Assembly (NCBI RefSeq): GCF_902859645.1
Contig: NZ_CADIJR010000017.1
Span: 1 to 64,000, forward strand
DNA length: 64,000 bases
Source of the DNA: Achromobacter insuavis
Lineage (GTDB): Bacteria > Pseudomonadota > Gammaproteobacteria > Burkholderiales > Burkholderiaceae_B
Direction: 5' to 3'
Part shown: in pieces, positions 10,058-19,394 of the stretch
Position numbering within the stretch: the first letter of the stretch is position 1
Layout of the letters: each line of letters opens with the position of its first letter
The notes under the pieces: generated by a model
What the model was told of the DNA's origin: nothing
What the model saw: the letters and a program-made list of their open reading frames with translations, nothing else
The model's database searches: none
Position numbers and translations under genes: made by a program

Positions 10058-11328
10058 AAGCCATGACGCCATCCGAACAGGCCGCCATCGCGGCGACCCG
10101 CCCGCCCGGCGCGCTGGAGCGCCTGCTGCGCAAGCGCCTGTTCGCCAGCCTCTCGACGCTGACCGGCGGCCGGCTGGCGATCGAGGACAGCCTGGGCAGC
10201 GCCACGCTCGGCCAGGGCGAGCCGGTGGTGCGCCTGACCATCCGCGACATGGCCTTCTACCGCCTGGTGGCCACGCAGGGCAGCGTCGGCGCGGGCGAGG
10301 CGTATGGCGACGGCATGTGGACCTGCGACGATCTGGTCGCCCTGGTGCGCCTGCTGGTGCGCAACCGCGACACGCTGGACGGCATGGAATCCGGGCTGGC
10401 GCGCGTGGCCGGCTGGTTGCTCAGGCGCTGGCATGCCGGCAACCGCAACACCCACGAAGGCAGCCGCCGCAACATCGCCGCGCACTACGACCTCGGCAAC
10501 GATTTCTTCTCGCTGTTCCTGTCGCCCGACCTGATGTATTCATCGGCCCTGTGGGCCGGCGCCGACGACACGCTGGAAGAGGCGTCGCGGCGCAAGCTCG
10601 ACACCATCTGCCGCAAGCTCGAACTCGGCCCGCGCGACCGCGTGGTCGAGATCGGCAGCGGCTGGGGCGGTTTCGCCATCCATGCCGCGCGCCACTACGG
10701 CTGCCACGTCACCACCGCCACCATCTCGCGCGAACAGCACGCCCTGGCGCTGGCGCGGGTGCGCGCCGCCGGCCTGGACGATCGCGTCAGCGTGGTGCTG
10801 CAGGACTACCGCGACCTGCAGGGCCGCTACGACAAGCTGGTGTCGATCGAGATGATCGAGGCCATCGGCGCGCAATACCTCGAGACCTATTTCGCCAAGG
10901 TCACCGACCTGCTCGCGCCGCACGGCCGCGCATTGATCCAGGCCATCACCATCGAGGACCACCGCTACCAGCAGGCGCTGGGCGAAGTGGATTTCATCAA
11001 GCGCCACATCTTCCCCGGCAGCTTCATCCCCTCGATCGAGGCGATGCTGCGCGCCAAGACGCGCGCCAGCGACCTGGCCCTGGTGCACCTGGAGGACTTC
11101 GGCCTGTCGTACGCGCGCACCCTGCAAGCCTGGCGCCAGCGCTTCCTGGCGCACCTGCCCGAAGTGCGGGGACAGGGCTTCGACAGCCGCTTCTGCCGCC
11201 TGTGGGAGTTCTACCTGGCGTACTGCGAAGGCGGCTTCCGCGAACGCTCCATCGGCGTCTCGCATCTGTTGCTGACCCACCCCGGCGCCCGCGGCACGGG
11301 CGAACGCTGGGTCCAGGCGGGTGTGTGA
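10054..11328 (+). CDS. cfa: Cyclopropane-fatty-acyl-phospholipid synthase family methyltransferase
   Basis: A 424-residue SAM-dependent methyltransferase of the CFA synthase family. The N-terminal lipid-binding region is followed by the family signature [16 protein letters not shown], the SAM motif [11 protein letters not shown] near residue 200, and the late segments [10 protein letters not shown]-like and [12 protein letters not shown]. These enzymes transfer a methylene or methyl group to the double bond of phospholipid acyl chains. The gene is overlapped by its neighbours on both sides. A second, more distant CFA-like protein is encoded 1.3 kb downstream, so the products of the two probably differ (inference). 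The symbol reflects family membership, not a proven activity. Confidence 0.9.
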   Translation: MKAMTPSEQAAIAATRPPGALERLLRKRLFASLSTLTGGRLAIEDSLGSATLGQGEPVVRLTIRDMAFYRLVATQGSVGAGEAYGDGMWTCDDLVALVRLLVRNRDTLDGMESGLARVAGWLLRRWHAGNRNTHEGSRRNIAAHYDLGNDFFSLFLSPDLMYSSALWAGADDTLEEASRRKLDTICRKLELGPRDRVVEIGSGWGGFAIHAARHYGCHVTTATISREQHALALARVRAAGLDDRVSVVLQDYRDLQGRYDKLVSIEMIEAIGAQYLETYFAKVTDLLAPHGRALIQAITIEDHRYQQALGEVDFIKRHIFPGSFIPSIEAMLRAKTRASDLALVHLEDFGLSYARTLQAWRQRFLAHLPEVRGQGFDSRFCRLWEFYLAYCEGGFRERSIGVSHLLLTHPGARGTGERWVQAGV

Positions 11329-11840
11329 TGCGCTTCTGGGCCAACCTGCTCGGCTACCAGCTGGTCTGGTTCAGCGCCGTCATCGGCGCCGGCCGCGGCC
11401 TGGCCTGGCCGGGCGTGGCCTCGGCCCTGGTCTTCATTGCCGCGCAACTGGCCTGCTCGGTCACGTGGCGCGCCGACCTGAAGCTGGCCGCCGCCGCGCT
11501 GCTGTGCGGCTGCCTGCTCGATGGCGCGCTGTCGGCGCTGGGCTGGTCGGTCTACGCCGCCGATGCCTGGCCCGCGCCGCGCTGGATCCTGGCGCTGTGG
11601 GCGGCCTTCGCCCTGACGCTGAATCATTCGCTGGCCTACCTGCGGCCGCGCCGCTGGCTGGCCTGCGGGTTCGGCGCCATCGGCGGGCCATTGGCCTACT
11701 GGGGCGCCGCGCGCGGCTGGCAGGCGGTGCAGTTCGACGCGCCCGCCTGGCGCGCCGTTGCCGCGCTGGCGCTGGGCTGGGGCCTGATCCTGCCCGCGCT
11801 GACCCGCTGGGCGCAGCGCTGGACGCGGGAGGCCGCATGA
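11328..11840 (+). CDS. DUF2878 family membrane protein
   Basis: A 170-residue integral membrane protein, almost entirely hydrophobic with four or five predicted helices. The sequence ([20 protein letters not shown] at the start, LTLNHSLAYLR in the middle) matches the DUF2878 type that accompanies CFA/DUF1365/DUF1295 genes. It starts within the stop of the CFA gene (TGATG) and ends overlapping the next gene by ATGA. Its function is unknown; it may anchor or support the lipid-modifying enzymes at the inner membrane. Confidence 0.85.
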   Translation: MRFWANLLGYQLVWFSAVIGAGRGLAWPGVASALVFIAAQLACSVTWRADLKLAAAALLCGCLLDGALSALGWSVYAADAWPAPRWILALWAAFALTLNHSLAYLRPRRWLACGFGAIGGPLAYWGAARGWQAVQFDAPAWRAVAALALGWGLILPALTRWAQRWTREAA

Positions 11841-12604
11841 ATCCCCTGTCGCAATGGCTGATCATCGCCGTCGTCATGGTCATCGCCATGGCGCTGGCCT
11901 GGGCCTGGCAACGCCGCCACGCCAACGCGGGCATCGTCGACGTGGTCTGGGCCGCCGGCATGGGCGCCAGCGCCCTGCTGGCCGCCGCCACCGGCCAGGG
12001 CGACTGGGCGCCCCGGGCCTGCCTGGCCGTGATGGCCGGCGTCTGGTCGCTGCGGCTGGCCTGGCATCTGTGGCGGCGGGTCCGGCAAGGCGAGGACGGC
12101 CGCTACCGCGCGCTGCGCGAACACTGGGGCGGTCATCAGGGCAAGTTCTTCGGCCTGTTCATGTTCCAGGCCGGGCTGGTGATGCTGTTCAGCCTGCCTT
12201 TCCTGGCGGTGGGCACGAGCGCCGCGCGCGGCCTGCCCGTCGCGCTGGGCCTGGCGATCTGGCTGGCGGCGCTGGCCGGTGAAGTCATCGCCGACCGCCA
12301 GCTCGACCGCTTCCGCGACGATCCGGCCCATCGCGGCCAGACCTGCCGCGACGGCCTGTGGCGCTACTCGCGCCATCCCAACTATTTCTTCGAATGGTGC
12401 CATTGGTTCGCCTACGTCGCGCTGGCCTGGGGCTCGCCCCTGGCCTGGCTGGCGTGGCTGGGCCCCGTGCTGATGTACGTCTTCCTGCGCTGGATCAGCG
12501 GCATCCCCTTCACCGAGCAACAGGCCCTGCGCACGCGCGGCGACGACTACCGCGCGTACCAGCGCCGCACCTCGGCCTTCTTCCCGTGGTTCCCCAAATC
12601 CTGA
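11837..12604 (+). CDS. DUF1295 / steroid 5-alpha-reductase-like membrane protein
   Basis: A 255-residue polytopic membrane protein. Its C-terminal half carries the features shared by DUF1295 proteins and the isoprenylcysteine methyltransferase/steroid 5-alpha-reductase group: GLWRYSRHPNYFFEW near residue 175, and a final block with IPFTEQQALRTRGDDYRAY. The family is predicted to reduce or methylate hydrophobic substrates in the bilayer. Its consistent place between CFA-like genes supports action on modified acyl chains, but no substrate can be named from sequence. Confidence 0.88.
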   Translation: MNPLSQWLIIAVVMVIAMALAWAWQRRHANAGIVDVVWAAGMGASALLAAATGQGDWAPRACLAVMAGVWSLRLAWHLWRRVRQGEDGRYRALREHWGGHQGKFFGLFMFQAGLVMLFSLPFLAVGTSAARGLPVALGLAIWLAALAGEVIADRQLDRFRDDPAHRGQTCRDGLWRYSRHPNYFFEWCHWFAYVALAWGSPLAWLAWLGPVLMYVFLRWISGIPFTEQQALRTRGDDYRAYQRRTSAFFPWFPKS

Positions 12605-12615
12605 CGAGGCCCGCC

Positions 12616-13698
12616 ATGACGACCGCCAGCCTGCACGACCTTCCGCTTGCCGCCGACCGCCCCGCGCCCGGCCTGCTTGGCCTGGCCGAACGCGGCCTGG
12701 TGCCCGACGCGCTGCTGCGCCTGGGCATCCGCCGCCTGTGCGCCGAACGCCTGGCCGCCGAATACGCCGGCGGCATCGACGCCTGGACGGCGCGCAACCA
12801 GGACCTGATCGCGCGCCTGCGCGCCAGCGCGGTGGCCATCCACACCGACGCCGCCAACGCCCAGCACTACGAACTGCCGACCACGTTCTTCCAGCTCTGC
12901 CTGGGCGCCCGCATGAAGTATTCCGGCTGCCTGTATCCGACCGGCGCCGAGACCCTGGACCAGGCCGAGGCCGCCATGCTGCGCCTGTACGGCGAACGCG
13001 CCGAGCTGACCGACGGCCAGGACATCCTGGAACTGGGCTGCGGCTGGGGCTCGCTGACCCTGTGGATGGCCGAACACTATCCCAACGCCCGCATCACCGC
13101 CGTGTCCAACTCGGCCACCCAGCGCCAGCACATCGAAGCGCGCTGCCGCGAACGCGGCTGGGCGCACGTGCGCGTCATCACCTGCGACGTGAACACGCTG
13201 GCGTTGCCGGCGGCCGCCTACGACCGCTGCGTCTCGGTGGAGATGTTCGAACACATGCGCAATTACCAGGACCTGCTGGCGCGCATCGGCCAATGGCTGC
13301 GCCCCGGCGGCAAGCTGTTCGTGCACATCTTCGCGCACCGCGAGCGCGCCTATCCGTTCGAGACCGAAGGCGCCGGCAACTGGATGGGACGCCACTTCTT
13401 CACCGGCGGCATCATGCCGGCGGCCGACACGCTGCTGCACTTCCAGCGCGACCTGCAATTGCAGGAAAAGTGGTTTCTCGACGGCACGCACTACGCGCGC
13501 ACGGCCAACCACTGGCTGGCCAACCAGGACGCCCGCGCCGCGCAGGCCCGGGCGGTGCTGGCGCAGGCCTATGGCCCGCAGCTGGCGCCGTTGTGGCACC
13601 AGCGCTGGCGCATGTTCTGGATGGCCTGCGCCGAGCTGTTCGGCTACGACGACGGCCAGCAATGGGGCGTGGCCCACTACCGCTTCACGCGCCCCTGA
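12616..13698 (+). CDS. Second CFA-like SAM-dependent methyltransferase
   Basis: A 360-residue class I methyltransferase related to CFA and mycolic-acid methyltransferases but clearly different from the protein encoded at 10054. The SAM site is ILELGCGWGSLTLW near residue 138. YELPTTFFQLCLG and MKYSGCLYP replace the HYDLGNDFF-type signature, and SVEMFEHMRNYQ and FVHIFAHRE are typical for this branch. The opening (LLGLAERGLVPDALLRLGIR) is also characteristic of the branch. It starts 11 bases after DUF1295. Methylation of an unsaturated or furan-type acyl chain would fit the pathway context, but this is inference. Confidence 0.88.
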   Translation: MTTASLHDLPLAADRPAPGLLGLAERGLVPDALLRLGIRRLCAERLAAEYAGGIDAWTARNQDLIARLRASAVAIHTDAANAQHYELPTTFFQLCLGARMKYSGCLYPTGAETLDQAEAAMLRLYGERAELTDGQDILELGCGWGSLTLWMAEHYPNARITAVSNSATQRQHIEARCRERGWAHVRVITCDVNTLALPAAAYDRCVSVEMFEHMRNYQDLLARIGQWLRPGGKLFVHIFAHRERAYPFETEGAGNWMGRHFFTGGIMPAADTLLHFQRDLQLQEKWFLDGTHYARTANHWLANQDARAAQARAVLAQAYGPQLAPLWHQRWRMFWMACAELFGYDDGQQWGVAHYRFTRP

Positions 13699-13708
13699 GG
13701 AGACCGCC

Positions 13709-14224
13709 ATGTTGCGCGCCCTGTGTATCGCCGCGATGGGCCTGCTGGCGGGCTGCGCCGGGCCCGCGCCCATGCCGCCCGTGGCCCATGTCGACCTGCC
13801 GCGCTTCATGGGCGACTGGTACGTCATCGCGCACATCCCCAGCTGGCCCGAGCGCAACGCCTACGACGCGGTCGAAAGCTACCGGCCGCTGCCCGATGGC
13901 CGCATCCAGACCGACTTCCGCTACCGCAAGGGCAGCTTCGACGCCGAGGTGAGCACCATGCACCCGGTGGCCACGGTGCGGCCGGACACCGGCAACGCGG
14001 TCTGGGGCATGCAGTTCATCTGGCCGATCCAGGCGGAATACGTCATCGCCTACCTGGACGACGCCTACCAGACCACCATCATCGGCCGCTCCAAGCGCGA
14101 CTACGTGTGGATCATGGCGCGCGTTCCCTGCCTGAGCGATGACGCCTACGCGCAGCTGGCCGAGCGCGTCGCGGCGCTGGGCTACACGGAACCGCTGCGC
14201 AAGGTGCCGCAGCGCTGCCAATAG
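13709..14224 (+). CDS. blc: Outer-membrane lipocalin lipoprotein (Blc family)
   Basis: A 171-residue lipoprotein with lipobox LLAGC (Cys16) and the lipocalin signature around DLPRFMGDWYVIAHIP, followed by the beta-barrel strands and the closing segment WIMARVPCLSDDAY. Bacterial lipocalins of the Blc type bind fatty acids or lysophospholipids at the outer membrane. It starts 10 bases after the second methyltransferase and appears to end the operon, so it could carry, store or scavenge the unusual lipid made by the upstream enzymes (inference). Confidence 0.92.
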   Translation: MLRALCIAAMGLLAGCAGPAPMPPVAHVDLPRFMGDWYVIAHIPSWPERNAYDAVESYRPLPDGRIQTDFRYRKGSFDAEVSTMHPVATVRPDTGNAVWGMQFIWPIQAEYVIAYLDDAYQTTIIGRSKRDYVWIMARVPCLSDDAYAQLAERVAALGYTEPLRKVPQRCQ

Positions 14225-14230
14225 GCGAGA

Positions 14231-14258
14231 CCGGCCCGCGACGCCGCCAAGGGGCCGG
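14231..14258. terminator. Possible bidirectional terminator hairpin
   Basis: CCGGCCC (14231-14237) and GGGCCGG (14252-14258) can pair around a 14-base loop in the 47-base gap between two convergent genes. There is no good T-tract on either side, so it is a weak call. Confidence 0.3.
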
Positions 14259-14271
14259 CGGCTTGCCATCG

Positions 14272-16545
14272 TCAGAAGTCCATCGACGCCGACAGCATGA
14301 AGGTGCGCGGCGCGCCCAGCGCCAGGCTCGACAGCTGCGGCATGCCCCAATACGCCTTGTTGGTCAGGTTGTTGACGCTGGCCCGCAGGACCAGCGGACG
14401 GTCGACCACCCTGGTGGCGTAGCGCGCGCCGACGTCATAGGTGGTGCGGCCGGCCACCGACAGCGAATTGTCGGCGCTGATGTACTGCTTGGACACCGCG
14501 GTCGCGTTGGCGGTCAGCGTCAGCCCCTGCACGGCCGGCACATCCCACTCGATGCCCAGCTTGCCCTGCAGCTTGGGCACGCCGGTCGCCTGCCTGCCCT
14601 CGTTGACGGCCAGCGCGGCCTTGGTGACCTTCGGGTCGATGTACGCCACGCCGCCCATCAGGCGCACGCCGCGCAGCGGTTCGCCGAAGAAGCCCCATTC
14701 CACGCCCCGGTTGCGCTGTTCGCCGCCGAACGAAAACACGTTGGTGACGGGATTGGTGTAGCTGCTCGGCCGCGTGATCTCGAACACGCTCAAGGTATGG
14801 GTGAAGTCACCGAAGTCGACCTTGATGCCAGCCTCCTTCTGCTTGGTCTTGTACGGCGCGAACAGCTCGCCGGCGTTGGCGGCGGTGACCGGCGCCGTCT
14901 GCCCCTTGCTCAGTCCCTCGATGTAGTTGGCGTACAGCGAGACATTGTCGGTGGCCTTGAACAGGATCGCCGCCGCGGGCGTGGTGGCGCTGGCGTCATA
15001 GCGGCTGGTGCGCGCGCCCGTGGCCACATTGAAGGTATCCGAACGCACCTCCTGGCGGCGCGCGCCCAGCGTCAGCTGCACCCGGTCCTCGGCGAACGAC
15101 AACGTGTCCGCCAGGCCGTAGCTGATCAGGCGCGTCTCGGTATGCAGGATCGCCGGCCAGACGCCATCGACCTCCGGCCCCCAGACCGGCTTGTAGATGT
15201 TGGTGGTCCAGTCCGCGCCCGGCACCGAGCGGCGGCCGTAGTCGCGTTCGGTATCGGTGTAGTAGGTGGTGTTCAGCACCCACTGGTGCTTGATGCCGCC
15301 CGTCTGCAGCTTGCCCTTGACCCCAGCCTCCCCGGTGGTCTTCCTGATGTGCATGTTCAATTGGCCGATGGTGGTGCGCAGGTCGCCCGCGGCATTGAGC
15401 ACCTGAGCGGAGATGGCGCCGTTGTAGGTGTACTCGGACCGGCTGGTGCCGACCGCGGCGTACGCCATCAGGTTGTCGCTCAGGTCGACTTCGCCGCGCA
15501 CCATGGCGCCGCGATCGCGGTTGTGCACATACGCCCAGTCCGGGTTCAGCAAGGTGTCGGCCTTGGGCGGCCTGGGCACGGCCACGCCGGGCGCCAGGTT
15601 GATGCCGCGGGTCACGCCGTCCACGCGCTCGTCGCTGTCGTACAGATCCGCCGACACGCGCACGCGCTCGCTGCGCCAGTCCAGCCCCACGGCGGCCAGT
15701 TGCGCCTTCTTGTCCTGGTCCTTGATCGCGCCGGCGCCATCGCGATAGACGCCGTTGAAGCGGATGCCGAACTGCTTGTCCTCGCCGAAGCGGCGTCCCA
15801 TGTCCAGGTGGCCGCCGAACTGCGCGTCCGACATGTAGGTCGCGGTCAGGCGCGTCAACGGCTCATCGCCGGCGCGCTTGGGCACCAGGTTGACGGTGCC
15901 GCCCACCGAGCCGCCCGGCGGCATGCCGTTGAGCAGGGCCGACGGCCCCTTCAGCACCTCGATGCGCTCGAACATTTCCGGCGTGGTGCGGTAGTACGGC
16001 GCCATGCCGAACAGTCCGCCGAAGGAGATGTCGGTGGTGCTGGAGCTGAAGCCGCGGATCGAGTAGTTCTCGCTCCAGGCGCCGGTGACGCCGTTGCTGA
16101 ACACCGACGGGTCGGTGCGGGCGATCACGTCGGTGATGTCCTGGGCCTGCAGGTCCTGGATGTACTTGTCGGTATAGCTGATGACCGAGAACGGCGTGCT
16201 CATGAAGTCCCGCTCGCCCAGGAAGCCGGCGCGGCCGCCGTACGTGACCTGGCCGCCGGCATAGGGCGCGGCGGGCTCCTCGGACTGGCCCGTGACGCGT
16301 ACCGCCGGCAGCGTCTTGACCCCGGCGCCGGACTCGCCCGCTGGCGCCTGCGTCGCCGTTTCGCTGGTTCGGGCGCGGCCATCGACGGCCTCCTGGGCCA
16401 GCGCGGCAGGGGCCGCGGCCAGGGCGGCGCCGGCCGTCAGGCCGAACAGGGCCGCGGTCAGGACATTGAAGGGAAAGACGGTCCTGGCATTCGCGGCGTG
16501 CGATGAAGGACGTGCGACGCGGCCGCTATGGCGACGTTTGCTCAT
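14272..16545 (-). CDS. TonB-dependent siderophore receptor
   Basis: An outer-membrane receptor of 757 residues from the preferred start. The ATG at 16545 has GGAG upstream; an in-frame ATG at 16611 would add 22 unlikely residues. A long twin-arginine-like, then hydrophobic signal region ends near AALAQEA. The plug domain includes IEVLKGPSALLNGMPPGGSV and the barrel ends in an aromatic residue (SASMDF), as expected for insertion by BAM. There is no N-terminal STN signalling domain, unlike the other two receptors in the window. It lies downstream of the siderophore ABC genes on the same strand, with a 127-base gap that holds its own Fur-like site. Confidence 0.93.
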   Translation of the reverse strand: MSKRRHSGRVARPSSHAANARTVFPFNVLTAALFGLTAGAALAAAPAALAQEAVDGRARTSETATQAPAGESGAGVKTLPAVRVTGQSEEPAAPYAGGQVTYGGRAGFLGERDFMSTPFSVISYTDKYIQDLQAQDITDVIARTDPSVFSNGVTGAWSENYSIRGFSSSTTDISFGGLFGMAPYYRTTPEMFERIEVLKGPSALLNGMPPGGSVGGTVNLVPKRAGDEPLTRLTATYMSDAQFGGHLDMGRRFGEDKQFGIRFNGVYRDGAGAIKDQDKKAQLAAVGLDWRSERVRVSADLYDSDERVDGVTRGINLAPGVAVPRPPKADTLLNPDWAYVHNRDRGAMVRGEVDLSDNLMAYAAVGTSRSEYTYNGAISAQVLNAAGDLRTTIGQLNMHIRKTTGEAGVKGKLQTGGIKHQWVLNTTYYTDTERDYGRRSVPGADWTTNIYKPVWGPEVDGVWPAILHTETRLISYGLADTLSFAEDRVQLTLGARRQEVRSDTFNVATGARTSRYDASATTPAAAILFKATDNVSLYANYIEGLSKGQTAPVTAANAGELFAPYKTKQKEAGIKVDFGDFTHTLSVFEITRPSSYTNPVTNVFSFGGEQRNRGVEWGFFGEPLRGVRLMGGVAYIDPKVTKAALAVNEGRQATGVPKLQGKLGIEWDVPAVQGLTLTANATAVSKQYISADNSLSVAGRTTYDVGARYATRVVDRPLVLRASVNNLTNKAYWGMPQLSSLALGAPRTFMLSASMDF

Positions 16546-16620
16546 GGGATGCTCCGTTCGGTTGAGCGTGGGTTGGCCTTCATCGGTTTTCTGCACTGCG
16601 AATGAAAACAATGAAGCGAA

Positions 16621-16636
16621 TGGGAATCGTTAATCA
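16621..16636 (-). promoter_or_regulatory. Candidate Fur box upstream of the TonB receptor
   Basis: On the minus strand the sequence TGATTAACGATTCCCA shares the core AACGATTCYCA with the strong Fur box at 55757. It lies about 75 bases upstream of the receptor start, in an AT-rich stretch. Confidence 0.55.
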
Positions 16637-16672
16637 ATAAAATCCGGGGCGCCGAAGCGCCGGCCGCTCGAG

Positions 16673-17674
16673 TCAGTCGCGGTAGCCCTGCATCACGTCG
16701 TCGATCACGATGCGCAGCGAATTCACGCTGGCGGCGGTGACGTACCAAGCCTCGGCATCGGCAAAGACCACGCGGCCGTTCTTCCAGGCGGGCGTCTGGC
16801 GCAGCAGGGGGTTGCCCAGCGTCTCGGCGTTCAGGACCGGCCGGCGTTCCATCACGGCGGTGCGGTCCACCACGTAGATGACATCGGGATTGGCCTGCTG
16901 GATGAACTCGCTCGAGATCGGCTGGCCATGCAGGCCGGCCTCGCCGCCCGGGCCGGCCGGTTTCACGCCCAGCGCATTGAAGACGAAGCCGTAGCGGGAC
17001 TGCGTGCCGAAAGACGTGAAGGCGCCGTTGTTGTGCAGCACGATCAGCGCCTTCTCGGGACGGTCCTGGATCAAGCGCCTGGCTTGCTGCACCTTCTCGT
17101 CCAGCGCCGCCGCCTGCTGGCGCGCCAGGTCTTCCTTCTCGAAGATCCGCCCGAGCGTCATCAGGTGGTCCTTGATGACCTCGATGTGATTGACCTGGCT
17201 GTCGCGGTAATCCACGTCGAAATGGATCGTCGGCGCGATCTGGCTCAGTTCCTTGTAGTGGTTGGCCTGCAGCGACGTGATCAGGATCAGGTCCGGCTTG
17301 GCCGCGTGCACCCGCTCCAGGTTCGGCTGCACGATCGCGCCCATATCGCGCACGTCCGGCGCGTCCTTGTATTGCGCCAGGAAGTGCGGCACGAAATCCT
17401 TCGGCATGCCGGCCACGGGCACCCCCAGCAGGTCCAGGAAATCGACCTCGTTCATGTCCAGCGCCACCACGCGCTGCGGCCGCTTGTCGATGACGGTGGT
17501 GCCGAGCTTGTGCTGCACCGTGACGGCCGCATAGGCCGGTTGCGCGGCGGCGCTGGGCGCATCGGGCGCACGCGCGGCCTGGGGCGGATCCGCCGCCTCC
17601 CGGCCGCAGCCCTGCACCGCGATCGTGGCGGCCGCCAGCAGGGCCAGCGCCCAGGATCTGTGCTTGAAGGTCAT
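16673..17674 (-). CDS. Siderophore-binding lipoprotein of an ABC importer (FatB/CeuE type)
   Basis: A 333-residue periplasmic binding protein anchored as a lipoprotein (VQGC lipobox near residue 22). It has the class III helical-backbone fold used for ferric siderophores: KRPQRVVALDMNEVDFL near residue 65, GAIVQPNLERVHAAKPDLIL, then FGTQSRYGFVFNALGV. It resembles the FatB/CeuE/YclQ group. The start overlaps the stop of the ATPase gene by ATGA. It delivers the ferric siderophore, after passage through the TonB receptor, to the FecCD permease pair encoded upstream. Confidence 0.92.
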   Translation of the reverse strand: MTFKHRSWALALLAAATIAVQGCGREAADPPQAARAPDAPSAAAQPAYAAVTVQHKLGTTVIDKRPQRVVALDMNEVDFLDLLGVPVAGMPKDFVPHFLAQYKDAPDVRDMGAIVQPNLERVHAAKPDLILITSLQANHYKELSQIAPTIHFDVDYRDSQVNHIEVIKDHLMTLGRIFEKEDLARQQAAALDEKVQQARRLIQDRPEKALIVLHNNGAFTSFGTQSRYGFVFNALGVKPAGPGGEAGLHGQPISSEFIQQANPDVIYVVDRTAVMERRPVLNAETLGNPLLRQTPAWKNGRVVFADAEAWYVTAASVNSLRIVIDDVMQGYRD

Positions 17675-18447
17675 GTCAATTCTCCCGATGGGTTGAAGTA
17701 GTTGCACAGGCGTCCGCGCGCGCCGTGCGTGATCTCGAAATCCAGCCCATACAGTTCCCGCAAGCGGTCCTCGGTCACGACCTGCCGCACCGTGCCGGCG
17801 CAATGCACCGCGCCATCCTTCATGGCGACGATGTGGTCGGAGTAGCTGGCCGCGAAGTTGATGTCGTGCACCACCAGGATGACGGTGCGGCCGTGCGTGT
17901 CGCACAGGCGGCGCAACGCCCGCATGATCTGCACGGCGTGTTTGATGTCCAGGTTGTTCAGCGGCTCGTCGAGCAGCAGATAGTCGGTCTGCTGGGCGAT
18001 GGTCATGGCCAGGAACGCCATCTGCCGCTGGCCGCCGCTCAACTCGTCGAGATAGGCCTGCCGCAGCGGCCCCAGCGACAGGAACGCGATGGCCTCGTCG
18101 ATCACCCCCCGGTCCTGCGGCGTCAGCGCGCCGCGGCTGTAGGGGAAGCGCCCGAACGCCACCAGTTCTTCCACCGTCAGGCGCAGGTTGAAATCGGGCG
18201 ACTGACGCAGCGTGGCGACGCGCTTGGCGTAGTCGCCGATGCGAATACCCGACACGTCGCGGCCGTCGATCAGGATGTCGCCACGGGTCGGCTCCAGCAG
18301 CCGCGCCATCATCATCAGCAAGGTTGTCTTGCCGGCGCCGTTGGGGCCGATCAGCGAGGTCAGCCGCCCCGCCGGAAACTGCGCGCTGACGTCGGACAGC
18401 ACCGCCCGCGCGCCATAGTGTTTGGAAAGATGCTTGACGGTAATCAT
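17671..18447 (-). CDS. Ferric-siderophore ABC transporter ATPase
   Basis: A 258-residue nucleotide-binding protein of the FepC/YclP group. Walker A is GPNGAGKTT (34-42), the signature is LSGGQRQMAFLAM, Walker B is YLLLDEPLNNLD and the switch His is in VVHDINFA. It overlaps the permease gene before it and the binding-protein gene after it by four bases each, so the subunits are made together. It energises import through the two permeases encoded at 18444-20332. Confidence 0.94.
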   Translation of the reverse strand: MITVKHLSKHYGARAVLSDVSAQFPAGRLTSLIGPNGAGKTTLLMMMARLLEPTRGDILIDGRDVSGIRIGDYAKRVATLRQSPDFNLRLTVEELVAFGRFPYSRGALTPQDRGVIDEAIAFLSLGPLRQAYLDELSGGQRQMAFLAMTIAQQTDYLLLDEPLNNLDIKHAVQIMRALRRLCDTHGRTVILVVHDINFAASYSDHIVAMKDGAVHCAGTVRQVVTEDRLRELYGLDFEITHGARGRLCNYFNPSGELT

Positions 18448-19394
18448 GCAGTGCCCCGCGCCCGCGCCATCAGTGCCAGGAACCAGGCGCCGCACACCAG
18501 GTTGACCAGGATGCCGACGGTGGTCCGATAGTTGAAAAGATGCTCGACCGCCAACTGGGCCAGCAGGAACAGGCCGATCGCGATGGCGCAGCCGGTGGGC
18601 AGGGTGACCCGGTGGCGACGCGTGCGCGCCAGCGCATAGGCCATGTTGGCGACGAAGATGCCCATGAACGCCGTGGGTCCCAGCAGGCTGGTCGATACCG
18701 CGACCAGCGTGGCGATCAGCGCCAGATGCCGCCGCACCTGGCGCTGATAATCCACGCCCAGCGACATCGCCTGATCGCGTCCGAGCGACATCACATCCAG
18801 CGTCGGCAAGGTCTTCAGGCCGGCCAGGCACACGCCCGCCACCAGCAGGCCCGACACCAGCAACTGCGCCGGTTCGGTCTTGTTGAACGACGCCTGGGAG
18901 AACCCCAGCAGGATCGAGAACTCGCCGGGGCTGGTCTTGAGCTGCACGAACTGCGTGAAGGTGCCGATCACCATCGTCAGCACCAACCCCACCAGCAGCA
19001 GGAAATAGACGTTCTGCCGGCCCTGGCGGAACAATCCGCGATGGATCAGCCACGAATAGCCCAGCATCACCGCCACGGACAGGAAGAAATTGCCGTTCGC
19101 CCCCAGCAGCACCAGGCTCTGCGCCCCCAGCGCCAGCACCAGCAGCGATTGCAGCAACAGGTAGACCGCCTCGTAGCCCATGATGGCCGGCGTCAGGATG
19201 CGGTTGCCCGTCAGCGTCTGGAACACGATCGACGACCAGGCGATGGCCACGCCGCCGATCAGCATGGCCGCCAGCCGCGCGAGCCGCTTGGGGATGACGT
19301 AGTCGAAATCGAAGCCGGCGCCCAGGAACAGGAACGCCAGCGCCAGGGCGATGACGAGCAGCCAGGCCAGTTGCCGTGGAGCCCGGCGCATCAT
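18444..19394 (-). CDS. FecCD-family siderophore permease, subunit 2
   Basis: A 316-residue permease with about nine hydrophobic helices and FecCD landmarks: IVFQTLTGNRILTPAIMG in the first third, TLDVMSLGRDQAMSLGVDY at the coupling helix region, and LLGPTAFMGIFVANMA in the conserved cytoplasmic loop. It resembles FatC/CeuC/YclO. ATGATG at the start overlaps the stop of the first permease. It probably forms a heterodimer with the product of the preceding gene. Confidence 0.93.
   Translation of the reverse strand: MMRRAPRQLAWLLVIALALAFLFLGAGFDFDYVIPKRLARLAAMLIGGVAIAWSSIVFQTLTGNRILTPAIMGYEAVYLLLQSLLVLALGAQSLVLLGANGNFFLSVAVMLGYSWLIHRGLFRQGRQNVYFLLLVGLVLTMVIGTFTQFVQLKTSPGEFSILLGFSQASFNKTEPAQLLVSGLLVAGVCLAGLKTLPTLDVMSLGRDQAMSLGVDYQRQVRRHLALIATLVAVSTSLLGPTAFMGIFVANMAYALARTRRHRVTLPTGCAIAIGLFLLAQLAVEHLFNYRTTVGILVNLVCGAWFLALMARARGTA

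Noticed and set aside
14263-16506. Long plus-strand frame opposite the TonB receptor
   Set aside because: Pure antisense shadow; the minus-strand frame has a signal peptide, plug and barrel motifs.
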